Positions 1 to 12,765 of a stretch of 64,000 bases of DNA are shown piece after piece; within the stretch, counting starts at the first letter, position 1; each line of letters starts with the position of its first letter. A model generated the notes under the pieces. That model had not been told where the DNA came from. It did not search any database and was given only the letters and a program-made list of their open reading frames with translations. The DNA comes from Echinarachnius parma (Eukaryota > Echinodermata > Echinoidea > Clypeasteroida > Echinarachniidae). Both the position numbers and the translations under genes were made by a program. The stretch covers positions 1 through 64,000 of the forward strand of contig JBAMJV010004028.1 of the NCBI GenBank assembly GCA_037951105.1, given 5' to 3'.

Positions 1-2635
1 GTGTTATGATTTGCTTTAAATAAACTTGTATGGTTTGTATGGTAATATTGGGAAATGAATAGCAGTTATTATGTTTAATAGATTATATTATTAGTTTTAT
101 ATTATTAGTTTATATTATTAGTTTATAAGGAAATACATGTAAAGTTAGAGTACGTACATCTGTTTATGTGATTTGTGTTTTTATTGCATTAAACAAAAGG
201 TATGTTCAAATTAAGTATTTTATGTCAGTGCATGTGTACAACCAAAATATCCGAATTTGGACCAATAAATGAAATTGAAATTGAATTGAAATATTGAGCA
301 TAGTCGATGATGGTGATAATCCACATTAATTGTATTATGTGTTTATGTGTATGGCGCCATTTGTCTGTGTCAAACATTCAAAGGCGCCCAAAGTACAGTT
401 TAGAGGCTAAAGTACATTACTTAAACTAATACGATAAATATAATATCTGTGCTGTTGTATTTACAGGATTATTTTAGCTAAAATTACTCTGTACGAAAAA
501 GATTACTTTGTTCTTATTACAATTAAGCTGCAATCAACTTTATTTCTTTACTATGTTTTTCTTTTGGTGGGCAAGTGATGAACTTGTTCTGTTAGATCAC
601 AGTAAATGTGAACCATGTGTGATTGTCCAAAGTGAATGATTGCGTTTAATAGCAAGAAAACATGTCATGTAGCGGATACCAATTCTATTTTAGAAGGCCT
701 TAAAAGCGTAGTGTTGTCAGTCTTCCCGGTTTATGAAGGACGCCACCATATTATTCCCATTGCACTAATGCAAGACAACTAAAATATGATGTAGATAAAT
801 GACTGACATTTAATTTGCAGTATGCGGGATCTAATGTGAAACGAATCTGCATGAGTTAAAGTGGCCCCCTAAGGACGGAATTCCAAAACTCGGGCCTATG
901 TCTTGAGAGAATGTGTATCGTAGCAAAGTCTCAGTCTACTACGGGTTAAAGGGCATCAAGCGTGGGGATGCTACACAGCGGGTCGCCATTTTGAACTGGG
1001 CCAGTTTGCGCGTACCGCATGACACTGAGGTAACGTGCATCACGCACCGTGCGCAACGTGTACTTAAGATGGCGCCGCGCATCTGATTTGACGAATCTGA
1101 AGTACACTTTAAGTGAGGACAAGACCAATATGACCATTAAAGGGAGCTAGTATACATTGTATACAAAAAAATAGTATTACAATCAAAAGCATGGCACACG
1201 TTTCGGTTTCTAACATTATCTTTCGTTACAAATATATGTATGATTGAAGTGGTGGGATTTGAAATTTACTAGTGGAGAATTTGTATCGTGTTAATGCAAT
1301 GAATTAGTGAATATCACTTTGCATCTGTACTCATTACTCGGTCATATGACGTTCAATTTACAATGGAATTTTATCACCTTTTCCTATTTGTCCACAAAGT
1401 GTCTAGATTCCTTTAAGATGTGAGGGTTGAACAAACAAACGGATTAAGGCCAGACGGGCGATGACTGCCGTGGCGCAATCACTAATTTGCAGATTTCGAA
1501 GGAAACACATGGCACATCAGTTGTCATCTACTGGTGTATTATTTTATCCTCATCTGATTAACTCTTTTCATCTGTTGGTAAATGTTTGTTATCCTTTGCC
1601 ATATTGTCAAGATTATTTTCATTGACTCCCCATCGTGTACACCAGGGTATGCTTATGTCAAACTCTTAAGGAAACCAACACCCCCCGTAATCATATTCTT
1701 AGACATAAAACAATAATAGTTTTAGTAGTCAATTCCACCAAAAAGTTCGGACAAATATGTTTCCAGACAAATTCTATAATTTGAAAACTCATCACCATAC
1801 TGAATCATGTGTTCATGGGGTCTGCAGAAGTGTTGTCTATAGGACATACTACACGTTCGGTTATCTCCAATCTTACGCGTGTATATAATTGAGGCACCTC
1901 ACAAACTTTTGCGCTTACGGTGATTAATTGCAGTGTTTATGAATTACACAACTCTTTGCAAAATGTTGGACATGTATTAATATAAAACAACGGTACCAAA
2001 CATAATATAAGCCTGTTTTTTTGTTTGCGTGGTAGTCCCAATTAACCCATTGTCGATGGGAACCCAGCGTTTCATTATTCAAACATATCATGGAGATTAT
2101 GGGTTTAATGAGAGAATTACATCAAGAGGCAGGAGGATTTACAAAATTCCCACCGCACCCCTTCCTCCTCTTCCCCGAGAGGAACGTCACAATCGGACAA
2201 AAGTCACAAAACCATCTACTTTTCGAGGGAAAAAAAATTGACATATAATGTAATATTTTTTTTGGTTTCTATCTTTAATCTTCGAGCAAAATTTTGAGGA
2301 GAAATTAAAATACTTTGATATTCGTGCAAATGGCCTCACCCCCTATCAGTTAATGTATTATACCGTGCAGATGATAGCTGAATCTGTAATTTCTCAAACG
2401 TCAAACTTGACCCCACCCCTCAAGTTTAACCTTAACCTAATCTATAATCGTAAAACTTTAAATTACGATGTCGCTAGTAGGCAAAATGAAACTTTGACCA
2501 AATGTATGTAGATGGAGGATAACGTACTCACCGAATCTATCTACGAAATTTTTATTTTGACATTTGTTGAGACGAACTACACTTTTCCCGTGTTTACATT
2601 GTTTAACAATCATTAGTTTTTCGATCGTACGATTT
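1..2635. other. intron or 3' flank below FN3 exon; no exon seen
   Basis: AT-rich sequence on the 3' side of the FN3 exon. No kinase-like coding block is visible on the minus strand (no glycine-loop, HRD or DFG segment in any open frame). The only recognisable item is a degenerate MITE near 1137-1380. The rest holds nothing I can name. Confidence 0.5.
1137..1380 (-). mobile_element. degenerate MITE family 2 relic
   Basis: Begins at a TTAA followed by AGGGAGCTAGTA. It contains GTTTCGGTTTCTAACATTATCTT..CGTTAC, TATGTATGATTGAAGT and the AGTGAATATCACTTTGC block, all shared with the better copies at 14827, 41028 and 58735. The far end is not clear. Confidence 0.5.
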
Positions 2636-2812
2636 CGACGTAAACATTGGCAAAATTTAACTATGGCAAGCCGCAAGGGACAACACTACTCACCGACCGG
2701 TTATTCGATTGAATTTGACATGGCGCTGGGCTTGGACTTTATATCAACAGCGGGAAAGGCAAACATTGGGAATGTTTATCTATGGTACGCCGCGAGGGAA
2801 AATAATACTCAC
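2636..2812 (-). repeat. duplicated 5' splice-site segment downstream of FN3 exon
   Basis: The first ~60 nt of the intron (GTGAGTATTATTTTCCC, then CGGCGTACCATAG, AATGTTTGCC) recur about 117 nt further on as GTGAGTAGTGTTGTCCC, CGGCTTGCCATAG and AATGTTTACG. A third GTGAGTACG donor sits near 2534. If the second donor were used, the exon would read 24 codons past the first donor and hit a stop near 2739, so it could only give a truncated product. It looks like a decayed local duplication of the exon end. Confidence 0.55.
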
Positions 2813-3115
2813 CGGCAGGTTCTTGTGGTTGGATTGGTTCGGACACGGTGCTTGGCTTGGACTTGCCAATAGCGTTGATACAATAGACCCGGAAGTGGTA
2901 CTTTTTCTTGTCGCTCAGCTTCTCGCAGGTGAAGCTGGTGCTGAACACATTCTTGGCGAGCACCTTCCATTTCTTTCCGCCGTCTTCGCTTATCTCCACC
3001 GTGTAACCTGTGACGATGCTGCCGCCATCATAGGTGGTACCGGGCCACACCAAGTTAATGGTGTCTCCCGTGGTCTTGGCAGCGAAGGGCTTATTTGCCG
3101 GGGGATCTGGGGCCT
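2813..3115 (-). CDS. mylk: FN3-domain exon, MLCK-type
   Basis: Internal exon of 303 nt (2 nt + 100 codons + 1 nt), phase 1 at both ends. The acceptor is a pyrimidine-rich tract ending TTTTACAG at 3116; the donor is GCCG/GTGAGT at 2812-2811. The protein is one complete fibronectin type III module. It starts APDPP, carries the WPGTTYDGGS strand-turn, VTGYTVEI, KKWKVLA, TSF, then YHFRV, CINAIG and KPS. The YDGGS, TSF and FRV..IN..G.S.PS pattern is closest, from memory of the family, to the FN3 module just N-terminal of the kinase in smooth-muscle-type myosin light chain kinase, the Ca/calmodulin-dependent enzyme that phosphorylates myosin regulatory light chain. The kinase exons should lie below coordinate 1 and are not seen. 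Alternatives are a titin/twitchin-class or SPEG-like giant kinase. The exon itself is very secure; the family name is likely but unproved. Confidence 0.85.
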
Positions 3116-3363
3116 CTGTAAAACGGAAAAGAATGCGCAGATGTATGAGACGAACATGCATTGACAACGCACATGCAATCACGTAAAGCAAACACAACTT
3201 TGCGGAAACACTGTTTTTACGAATTCACGTACAATTTGCAGTCATGTGTATAGAGAATACAGCCATGGACAGTGAACGCATAATATTATCAATTTGGCAT
3301 GGTGGACACCCATATCACATTTGTAGGATGAACATCTAAATATTATGTAACTATATTTATGTA

Positions 3364-3690
3364 TAACACGCATCCATGTACAACGAACACTCAATCATGA
3401 ATGTAATACTCGCGATCATGTTCAGCGAACACGCAACCATGTTCGGTAAACACGCAGTCATGTACAACGAACACGCAGCCATGTATGGTTACACACAAAC
3501 GAGTACACTGGGCACGCATGTACAACAAACATGCATTCTTGTGTGGTTAACACGCAATCATGTGCAACGAACACGCAACCATGGTACGTTAAACACGAAA
3601 ACAAGTACACTGGACACGCAATCATGTACAGCGAACAGGCATCGATGTCCGGTAAACACGCAGTGTTTTATGATGAACGTGCAATCATGC
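3364..3690. repeat. degenerate ~21-bp tandem repeat (AACACGCA..CATGT)
   Basis: The motif AACACGCA followed by a two-base variable step and CATGTnC recurs about a dozen times, including near 3430, 3450, 3471, 3548, 3570 and 3655. It lies immediately upstream, in gene orientation, of the FN3 exon acceptor region. It is a decayed minisatellite; open frames across it are by-products of the period. Confidence 0.7.
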
Positions 3691-3767
3691 ACATAATTAA
3701 ACGGACTTCAAATAACATTTTTACAAACACAGGCCCTTATTCAAGTGAACTGATACCGGAAAGAACA

Positions 3768-4078
3768 CAGTGCGCCACAGTGTACATACAGTGTGTTTCA
3801 CAGTGAGGATCACAGTGTTAAATTAGAGCGTGTTAACAATGTGAAAACCAACTCACACTGTGAACACACTGTGAACATACTGTGACCACACTGTTTGCGC
3901 ACTGTCGCCACTCGCCAGTTTGAAATTGCCTCCGTTTACAGTGTGTAAAATAATGCGCTCACATTGTGTATCTCAGCAATTTTACAGTGTCGTCACGGTG
4001 TGTTCACACTGTGGTCCACACTGTGAAACACGGTGTGTTCACACTGTGGTACACACTGTGAAACACAGTGTGTAATAA
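3768..4078. repeat. CACAGTGTG-motif cluster with inverted arrangement
   Basis: The octamer ACACTGTG or its complement CACAGTGT, with one-base variants, occurs more than fifteen times in about 300 bp in both orientations. The ends mirror one another: GTGTTTCACAGTGA on the left, TGTGAAACACAGTGTG on the right. The segment can therefore fold on itself. No coding potential. Confidence 0.7.
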
Positions 4079-4439
4079 TATATAAATCCTTTTATAAAAC
4101 AACAACGTCGTGTTTTACATTCTTTAGATATTAATCTGTATATGTTTATCCAGTGAAACAGAATGTTCAGGGTGGTCATGTGCGAGACATAATGGATGAT
4201 GTAGTCCAAAATGACGTCACAGTCACATGACAGATGGCGGGAAATTTGAAACGAAATTGCAAGTTCGGTTTAATATTATTTGGTCAAACGGTCATAACTA
4301 TCTTATTTCTTGTCCGTTCCTTGCTCCAGTTGCGTAGCGTGGTGGGACTGATAGGGAAACGCAAATTATTGGGGCTTACTCTACGGTATGTATTTCTTTA
4401 TTGTCTCATGAATTTCAACTCATGTATGTTATTATTTTG

Positions 4440-4620
4440 GTTAAATAATTGGGAATGTCCCCCGTGCGCCCCCCCCCCATACTGATGCCACTGCTTTCTC
4501 CTGAAAGTTTTACTGATTACTCCTCTTATCCCACTTCCAGGGGCGTAGCTACTGGGGGGGGGGGGGGGGGGGGGGGGCACGTACCAAATTGTCCGTGCCC
4601 CCCCCCCCCCACCCCCAAGA
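4440..4620. mobile_element. hAT-like terminus with long G and C runs
   Basis: CAGGGGCGTAGCTACT at 4538 leads straight into a G run at 4554-4577 and then a C run near 4600. The same CAGGGGCGTAGCTAC start opens the element at 61406. A C run also lies near 4472-4480. Only one terminus is convincing, so this is a fragment. Confidence 0.45.
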
Positions 4621-5180
4621 TGATCGAAGGTCAAACAAAAGGTTTTAAAAATGAATTGTACTCACCAGCGGGCATATTGACTTGTTCTTACTCCTGTAAA
4701 AGGTGTAAAGAGAAAATGTAAAACAAAAAATAATCTGTTAATATGTTTTAAAGTCGATATTTCCTCTAAATTCTTACGATTTTAAATCAAGGGTAAATGA
4801 AAACGATAATTAGATTCCGAAATAATTCCGTTAAACATCCTGTACATGTTTGCATCGCTGCCTTAGATAGAACATTTTTATATACATAATTATTCCAAAA
4901 CAAGCACTCTTTCTTATTAGTTTGATCCAAGACAAATATTACAAAAAAATTGCTACATCTCAAAATATCTCAAAGTTTCTCAATAAGGAAGTGGAATTGG
5001 TGGACATGTGTCGTGTAGTTGAAGCCATATCCTATTATATCGCTTATCTTGACATGATTTTGAAGTAAAAAACGACCCGTAATCCGAAAGGCGCCGAATG
5101 AAGTAGGAATCCATTCATAAAATAAAGTCCATCGAAACATTCACTAAATGAGGCGCCACCATTCGCTTGAAAACACTCAC

Positions 5181-5585
5181 TGTTTTGTGCTAAACAAACA
5201 AGTTATACGATGGAAATCGTTGAATTAGCGAAGAGTCCACAAAGTCGTGCTACTATATCCAAAAAGGGTGCAAGAAGTTGAATTGAATGCAAGGAAACGC
5301 CGACAAAGTTCCAGAACAGTCCGCGTTTTATAAGGATCTTTAGAGAGGCGTAGTGGAAATGTCTGTTGTCGTAGGAGAGAAAGAAGGAAGGAAAGAAAGG
5401 AGTCTTGAGTTTGACAATAACGTCCCGTTGAGAGGACATCAGCCTAGAGACAGCTGGTAAACCTCGTTTCCGTCATTACCATCATCCATCATAACAACGC
5501 CGCTGAATTTCTTTCTTTGAACCCGCCATGCGCAATGTGATCCATCAATCATTGCTGGTCGGGTATTCTGTCTGTGACGTCAGAG
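5181..5585 (-). promoter_or_regulatory. candidate TATA promoter with CRE and leader exon
   Basis: On the minus strand CCTTATAAAACGCGG (5335 to 5321) is a good TATA box. A perfect CRE palindrome TGACGTCA lies upstream at 5573-5580, in a locally CpG-richer block. About 120 nt downstream is a possible donor ACA/GTGAGT near 5181. It would give a short non-coding leader ahead of the FN3 exon. A single CRE-like octamer is expected about once in 64 kb by chance, so this is only a candidate. Confidence 0.25.
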
Positions 5586-7764
5586 GTATCATTACTTCAT
5601 TAAGCTTACACGCGTTGTGCGTGGCGCGATGCGATACTACAGCGCAATAATTACGGATCTCATCTTCCCCGATATATGAAAGCCTCGGCAAGCGGATGAA
5701 AGGGTTCAAGTACACACAAAACCAGTTGTAATGCGATGCAAGATCCGAATTATTGCAAAGGACACATTATATTATTTTGTAGTTACTAAATTATGTCGTG
5801 ACGTCCTGGTGAAAGGGTTAAACCGTATGAAACAGACTCGTGCGTGAGTCTCGGAATGTCTCCTGCTCGTCCTCGGGCATGATAAGCAACAGACCGCAGG
5901 AATACACGCACAAACCGCAAGTATGCGAAGAAGGACGCGTGTATAGATGTGATTCTAAATTTAATGAAGGAGTTATCCACTCCGTTACCTTGATGTATTG
6001 ACGTCATATGGTTGAAGTCTATACTGCCTTTTAATTAAAGTGGCTTTTGAAATATCTCGAAGATAATTTCATGTAGAGATGTCATATTGAAATGGACTGC
6101 AGCAGCAAAAAAAAAGTAGAAAGAAACTATTGAAACAAATACATAATGACAATCTCTGTAATCATCCGATAATGTTGGACAATGTTCCCTTGTCGAAATC
6201 TAATACACCAATCATACAAACCCAAGTACTGTAATAAAGACAATTTTTATCTTCAGGACCGCAATCAAGGAATGTAGCTGCTAAATGTTTTTTCCCCTAC
6301 GGCTTTCCATACATGTTCTCGCGCGATGCAAAGTACACCGTTCACATCTACCATAGATTACTGTACGTTATTGTGTGGAACCATATTCTATTCCAAACTA
6401 AATAAACAAAACTTGATTTGATGTTAAAGATTAACAAAATAATTGATGTGGTTCGCGTGGGCTTAATTTGTTTATAGAATAATCATTTTGCTGCGATATA
6501 GTTATAGGTAACCTTTTAAAATGGATAAATTGATAAATGGAATGCATTCGTTTCTTTCCCCATTCATAATGTTGGAATGTATGTCATTAGACATACACAG
6601 AGGGGATTAGACCTTCTTTATAACTCAATATGGACTTTTGTGTTTTGAGTCTTTGTCATATCATATTTATCATATTACATTGGAAATTTGGTTGTACGAA
6701 ACGGTGTCAGCAATGCATACAATACCTTATAGGTCAGGAGCCTTCATACGAACTCATGTTGTTTTCGTGACCCGTTTTGATATGTAGGTCGAACAGCTGA
6801 ATTAAGTCTAAATGCATAAGCGGTAGAACAAGTTTGGGGGAGATGTTACCGAGATGTATTTCAATGAAGTAAACTAGTAAATCATTGTGTACTTTTATCA
6901 GCAGTGACGATCGACTCAAACCGTATCGAAGGCGATTATCTTCTGACCAAAATACAACCTAATATAAAACAAAAATTACCAGTATTTTGTTGTTGCAACC
7001 AATATGATATCCCGATGTGTGATAACTTTATAGAGTGGGATTAGTAAAAGTTAGAAGATGGTTCATTAGACTGGAAATGTGTGGAAAATAACTCGAGAGA
7101 GAAATAAGAAAGTATGTTTTCTTCATCCTGTTCTACAAGAGGAGGACATTCCAGTTGTCAGGGCTATAAGCTAAGTCCCACTTGAAGGGAAACATGTTCC
7201 CTATAAGACTATCACTCAGCCCAAATAGTGTTTATTAGCAACAGCGGCGCACGCACGTGCGCGAACGCAATACTCCAGTGGAGAAATGTAAACTCCTACG
7301 TCAGAGTAAAAATTTTAAACAATAACGCTGATTAGCGCACGCACTGTGCACGCCCGCATGCACGGGTCCATAATGGACGAGGCTGTGATATGGGGATGGG
7401 CTTGGGCTGTAGGCCAGACAATTCTTATTCGGGCAAATATAACCCACTATTTTGGTAAATGTTGAGCAAACTATACATGATATATGTTGTGAGGACCACA
7501 TTTAGGGGTTCACAAAGCAGAAGAAAAAAAAACAGGACACGCTTTTCAGGCAAGACATGGCTAGCAGATATTTTTTCCCCGTAGGCCCATGCACGAGACA
7601 CCCCCGTGGAGTAATAAACGGAAGATCATTTGTCAACTAATGGAAACGCCTGTATGACGTCACTAGAGAGTGGTGACGCCAGGGCTATTTGTCTCTAGGT
7701 ACTGTAAGCCGAGCCGCGAGTCCTCACTTTGTAAACATAAAGTGTATGTACTGTATACGTATAC

Positions 7765-7768
<4 letters not shown>

Positions 7769-7844
<76 letters not shown>

Positions 7845-7849
7845 ACACA
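7769..7849. repeat. (CA)n microsatellite
   Basis: About 80 bp of nearly pure AC dinucleotides with one interruption near 7840. Cys-Val and Thr-His reading frames across it are artefacts. Confidence 0.97.
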
Positions 7850-8420
7850 AGTAGATAATCATATTAAACATACACACAAGCATTACAAAGAACACAATTA
7901 TTAATATGCCTCGTTTAAGTTAATAATACTAAGTATACAAAAGTAGATTACCAATCGACTTACTGATAATCAAAAAACAATTTTAAAGTAAAGATAATGA
8001 ATTATACACTATTTTGTTGCTACATGTACAATAAACGTCTTGAACTATCCTTCCAATAAATCACATTTTCTAAATACATTATATAATGTCTAAATCATTC
8101 TACACGGATACAAATCATATAGTCATTTATATTGCATACAACGTGTGCTAACCCGTTTAAGATTGGTCACAAGCATACTTGGGCTATGGGCTTTAATAAA
8201 TAGCATGTTATACATTAATCAAACAGTCTTGAGCGGGTTAATCTTATCATGTGCATGGTTATGCAATTTGACATTTATTACCCGATCCACTGATTAAGAA
8301 AATTTAGATCGAATGCATACCGGGAATTCCTTTGGACCCATCCAAACACATCGTGCATGGGGCATAGATGTATATACTTTTATCTTCATACCACTCAGCA
8401 GCACACTTTAAAGGGATCCA

Positions 8421-8964
8421 TTAAAGGGGTAGTTTAGTTTTGGTAGAGAGGGCGCTGCACATCACAATTTTTTTGTGAGGTAATGCAAAACTGAGTGTCG
8501 AATTTGAGAGAACATACAATTTTAATGGCAGAATAAACTTTATGTGGTCAAAATCGACCCAGAAACGGCTGAAATATTAATAAATATATCTGATCTTATA
8601 ATTATTTGGGGCCCAAATAATTAGATGATTTTTGGAAAAAAAATTTAAAATGCTTGCACTTTTTCAAAAATTTTCAAAAGCGTTTTTAAAATAGTTGTTG
8701 ATGAACTCGCTATTTAATCATTATATCAATAAAACATCACATGCATAATTTTGTATGAAAAATGGTGGAAACCAATGCCTTTTTAAAAAGCGCCCTCTTG
8801 TGTTTTAATAGCTCTTTTTGAATGATAACAGGCTTTTTACTTAGTCGTTTGTAATTTTGTATATCTTTCGAGCATGGTGGAGTTATTACTATTAGTTTAT
8901 AATGTAACTGTGCAGGTTTTGGCTACTAAAGTTCAGCCTTACCAAAACTAAACTACCCCTTTAA
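8421..8964. mobile_element. MITE family 1, full-length copy
   Basis: Starts TTAAAGGGGTAGTTTAG and ends CTAAACTACCCCTTTAA, so the two ends are inverted repeats in TTAA. The interior has the palindromic core ATTTGGGGCCCAAATAAT. No ORF of transposase size. TTAA target use is the piggyBac signature, but the immediate terminus is not a classic piggyBac one. Confidence 0.85.
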
Positions 8965-11750
8965 CTTTATAAGATATTTCAAAAAGTGATTTTTAAGAAT
9001 TCAATAATATACCAATATCATTGGATGATTACTTTGAATGATATGTGAACGTTTCATAGAAAATAACAATGTTTAACCTAGTGAACAATTTGTCAGATTT
9101 GTTTCACCTACTGCCCATTGATTAAGAAAACAATATAAAAGTGTTTTGGAACGATTTTCAATATAATCATAAATACCTCCATATTTAGAAAGACATTTGA
9201 TAAAAATAAAAACCCAATGTATTCGTCTGTTACCATGAGCCAAACAACAAGCTACAAGACAAGTGTGAAAGCTCCAAATAATTTTGGTCGAATTTGACAA
9301 AAAAAGTAAAGGAAAACTTTAAAATTCGAAGCACTGTATTATTTGAAAAGCATCGAGTTACATCCCGCGCTAATTCCTGTGGAAATGAAATTCCTGATTG
9401 TTCAAATTCAAACCCAATCAGCCAATGAAAACTGGGCGCGTACACCCTTAACAGCTTTTGCGTCACAGCCCCGCTACTCTTGATGGGTTTGTTTAATAGA
9501 AACTGTCACTTGTGTTTTCATATTTTTCATCTGGCATTTAACAGGATGATTTAAGTAATGATATTGCCATGAGGCTTACTTTATTTAATTCGAGGTATTT
9601 TCATCTTTCACACAGTTTTAATTATTTAGCGCGTATTATAATGACTATACAAATATTTAAAATCTATTTAAAAATGTATTGTGTTAATTAGATTGGTTGT
9701 ATTTACACTAATATATTGTTTTAATTAATTAAAATGCGAAAGTGGATTATTAACAAACAAGTTGTCGCTTAAAAATGTCAACAATATATTAGATAATATA
9801 ATATGTTAAACAATGGAAATATAAGGCATAATTTATATTCATTACAGTTTATAAATACATGAAATAAAACAGTAAATCATATCTCTAAAATAAAATGTTC
9901 AAAATAAGTAGTTTAATTATTTCTAAGAATCAAGGATGCAATACATGAGTATATTGCTTGTAAAAGAGAACAAATACTATTGTATGTATAATCTCACATT
10001 AACTTCCGAAATTATATTTACACATTTGTTTTCTAATTCACATACTATTTATTTGTAAAATGTTTGCTCAAGAATAATGTATATTCAATTATAAAGCAAA
10101 ACAAAAACAATCAGAGCAAAAGGTACAGTTTTACATACCATACACACACACGCACACGCACAAACATATACACATAAACACACACACACACACAAACACG
10201 CGCGCGCTGATGTATACGCATTATACACATGTCATTAACTATAACTCCAAGTGCAATGGTTGGTGCTTTTTAAAAATGTAAATCATTTAAATAAATAAGG
10301 GAATCAGACATATTTGTAGACATTTTGCAAACATGTATATTTAAGGTCAGATTAAGACCGACTTGTGTTATCTCTAATAAGGAAGCTAACCCCAAATGCA
10401 AATAAACGAACCGACAGACGTGCGAAAGCAAATACATACGGATGATACGCACTCGAAGTAAACAAATTCAACGTCCGTTTCACGCATTCGGAATTAAAAT
10501 ACAGTGCAATATTTATCCGTATAAGCGACTAAAAAAAAGAGAACAAAACAGTAGTGCTGCTAGTGTGCATCTTAACAGCTGAAATGTATAAGTCAAATTT
10601 AATTAGCTAATAGATTCACATGCATTAAGGTTACCAAAAATTGGATAATGTTCACTGAGAAAAAATAAAATCCCAATCTAGATGTATGAAAACGTAAACC
10701 TAAAACAGGAACAGAAATTGAAAATACTAAATTGTAGGCCGTTCCTTTAAGAAGCTTAAATATTAAAGAACCAGCAAGAATCTTTGTTTAAATAAAAAAA
10801 ATTAAATTCGAAAGGGGAAGTGAAAATAAGAGAAGCCAGAAACGTAGGGACATGATAATTAAGATGTGGGATATGGCTGGTTATTCAAAGATAATCCAGA
10901 ATCACACACAGGAAAAGCAAACGAATAAACGAAACACGAAATCAGCAAACGTGTATAATATAAATAATACAAAATAAAGTAAACGTGTGATTTTCTTAAA
11001 GTAAAGTGAGATGCGTGGGCGTTATGGAGGGGTGAGTCGCGGTTGCATTTGTGGTGTCAAATTACCAACGTATTATATTGCAACGGATGGAGTATGTTGT
11101 CAATTAATCTATCAAAAAACAAAAGAAACGGCAAGAGGTGATTAAAAATGGCGCTTAATACAAATTAAACATTACAAATTAAACGGAACTCTCCTCATTA
11201 TTCAATCGGAAATTATTTGACGTATAGTTGATAATTTGGCGGTGAAGTAAAATCGGTCCACCATATTTTACGCTTTGGTGCTGCAAATATATATCACACA
11301 TACTTATTTTGTTTCATCCATAGCACTTGGGATATGTATATTTATACTAACACTTCTGTTGACACGTTCAAATAAAGCATTGATTCATAAATAACAATAA
11401 CTTATAATTGCTGCAGCAAAAGCAAAACAAAGGCGATTTGACGGTTGTTTCTGAACTAGGCCGAGATTTTGTTTTTCCTGACCATGCAGTTGACGTTTTG
11501 ACCACGGAGATATATGGTTTCTGGCGGGAAGCATTCCTCGCATTCCATGTAGAGTAGCGAACACAGAAACCCGGGAATCGTCCATCCTATACTATCGATC
11601 GCGCCACCACTCACAATTCGCCAATTTTCGTCACATTTAACAAGTTATTTCCCGCCGAATTCGCCGAATCGCGACACAAGAAAATTACCCAAATCGAAAA
11701 CGGCACGCAGAAATGATGAGAAAGTGCGATAAAAAGAGAGTTTTGCTTAC

Positions 11751-11935
11751 CGGAAAATAGGGAAAAGAAGCAGTTGCAATCGATGGGCTTTAGTCGAAGA
11801 TACGTCCCCAAGCTTCGACTGAGATAGTCGCCTGCACTCGCTATCCACAGATCCAAGGCAGTACAGATAGGGGCGATCCCACAATGCACTGCTCAGCTGA
11901 GCGTGATGGGAGGAGCTAAGATGGCTGGTAGGCTA
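11751..11935 (-). promoter_or_regulatory. candidate internal promoter with non-coding first exon
   Basis: A CpG-richer block on the minus strand contains CCAGCCATCTTAG, a YY1-type AAGATGGC site in reverse, an E-box CAGCTG and GCATTGTGGGA, and it ends in a strong donor, TTCCG/GTAAGC (donor at 11750-11749). There is no ATG between the YY1-like site and the donor, so it would be an untranslated leader for a transcript entering the gene between the Ig and FN3 exons. CpG-rich sequence with a GGCGGGAAA (E2F-like) site continues to about 11500. What is seen is a donor and a promoter-like composition; transcription is inferred. Confidence 0.45.
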
Positions 11936-11977
11936 TAGACCGTGCGTAGAGCCAGAACGTTCCGCTCTATTCGCGAA

Positions 11978-12128
11978 CTTTGTGCGTGTGTGTGTGTTCG
12001 TGTGTGCGCATGTGTGTATGTTTGAATCTGGTTATGCATGTTGCTGTGTTGTACTTGTGCATATGAGTGTATGTGTGTGTGTGTGTGTGTGTGTAGGTGA
12101 GTGCGTGTGTGCGCGTCCGTGTGTCTGT
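11978..12128. repeat. imperfect (GT)n tract
   Basis: Runs of GTGTGTGT broken by CG, TG and GA steps, with the purest stretch near 12070-12095. Confidence 0.9.
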
Positions 12129-12765
12129 GAGTGAAATTCGTGTATTATAGTCAGCCAGACTTGACTTATGTAATGTCTTTAGCACAGCAGTTGATTGACA
12201 GTTATGATTGGTGCCTTGCATGTATAGAGTGGTTTTCGTATCCCATGCAAATATATTGAACCCGAAACTAGCTATAAGTTGACAGTTGAAATGGCTTCTT
12301 TAATGCTTCAACCATGTGATTTTTACCAATTTTGAATGATGCGATTTACAAGAAGTTTCATCGTGAATAAGAAACAGTTTTACTTATGATTGATTTGTTT
12401 AGCCATTGTCACACTGTTATGCAAATATTTTACTTATTCATTGAAAGGGTAAACACATTATAGCAATTAAACTAGCTGCAATTATCAGATTAATTTACTA
12501 ATTTATAACTTCTTTATAATAAATACATGAAACTGAAGATAGCAAAAGTATACACATGTATATTCTTTACACGAATATTACTAACGTGCTTCCAAGGAAA
12601 GTTTTTCTTTATTGCAGGCCTGAATATTATTTTTTTTCTCCATTAATTGAATTCCAAGACTCATTTTGAACGCCTTGCCAAAACACACAAACACGCGTAG
12701 AGCCAAGCGCAACAATCTGTGTTGAAAGGCGATCCCTGAACCTCTGGTATGAAAAGAATTCATGT

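Noticed and set aside
2564-3164. plus-strand open frames of 102 and 151 codons
   Set aside because: Antisense to the FN3 exon, which has clear domain content and splice sites on the minus strand.
7663-7895. Cys-Val and Thr-His repeat proteins
   Set aside because: Frames across the (CA)n microsatellite.
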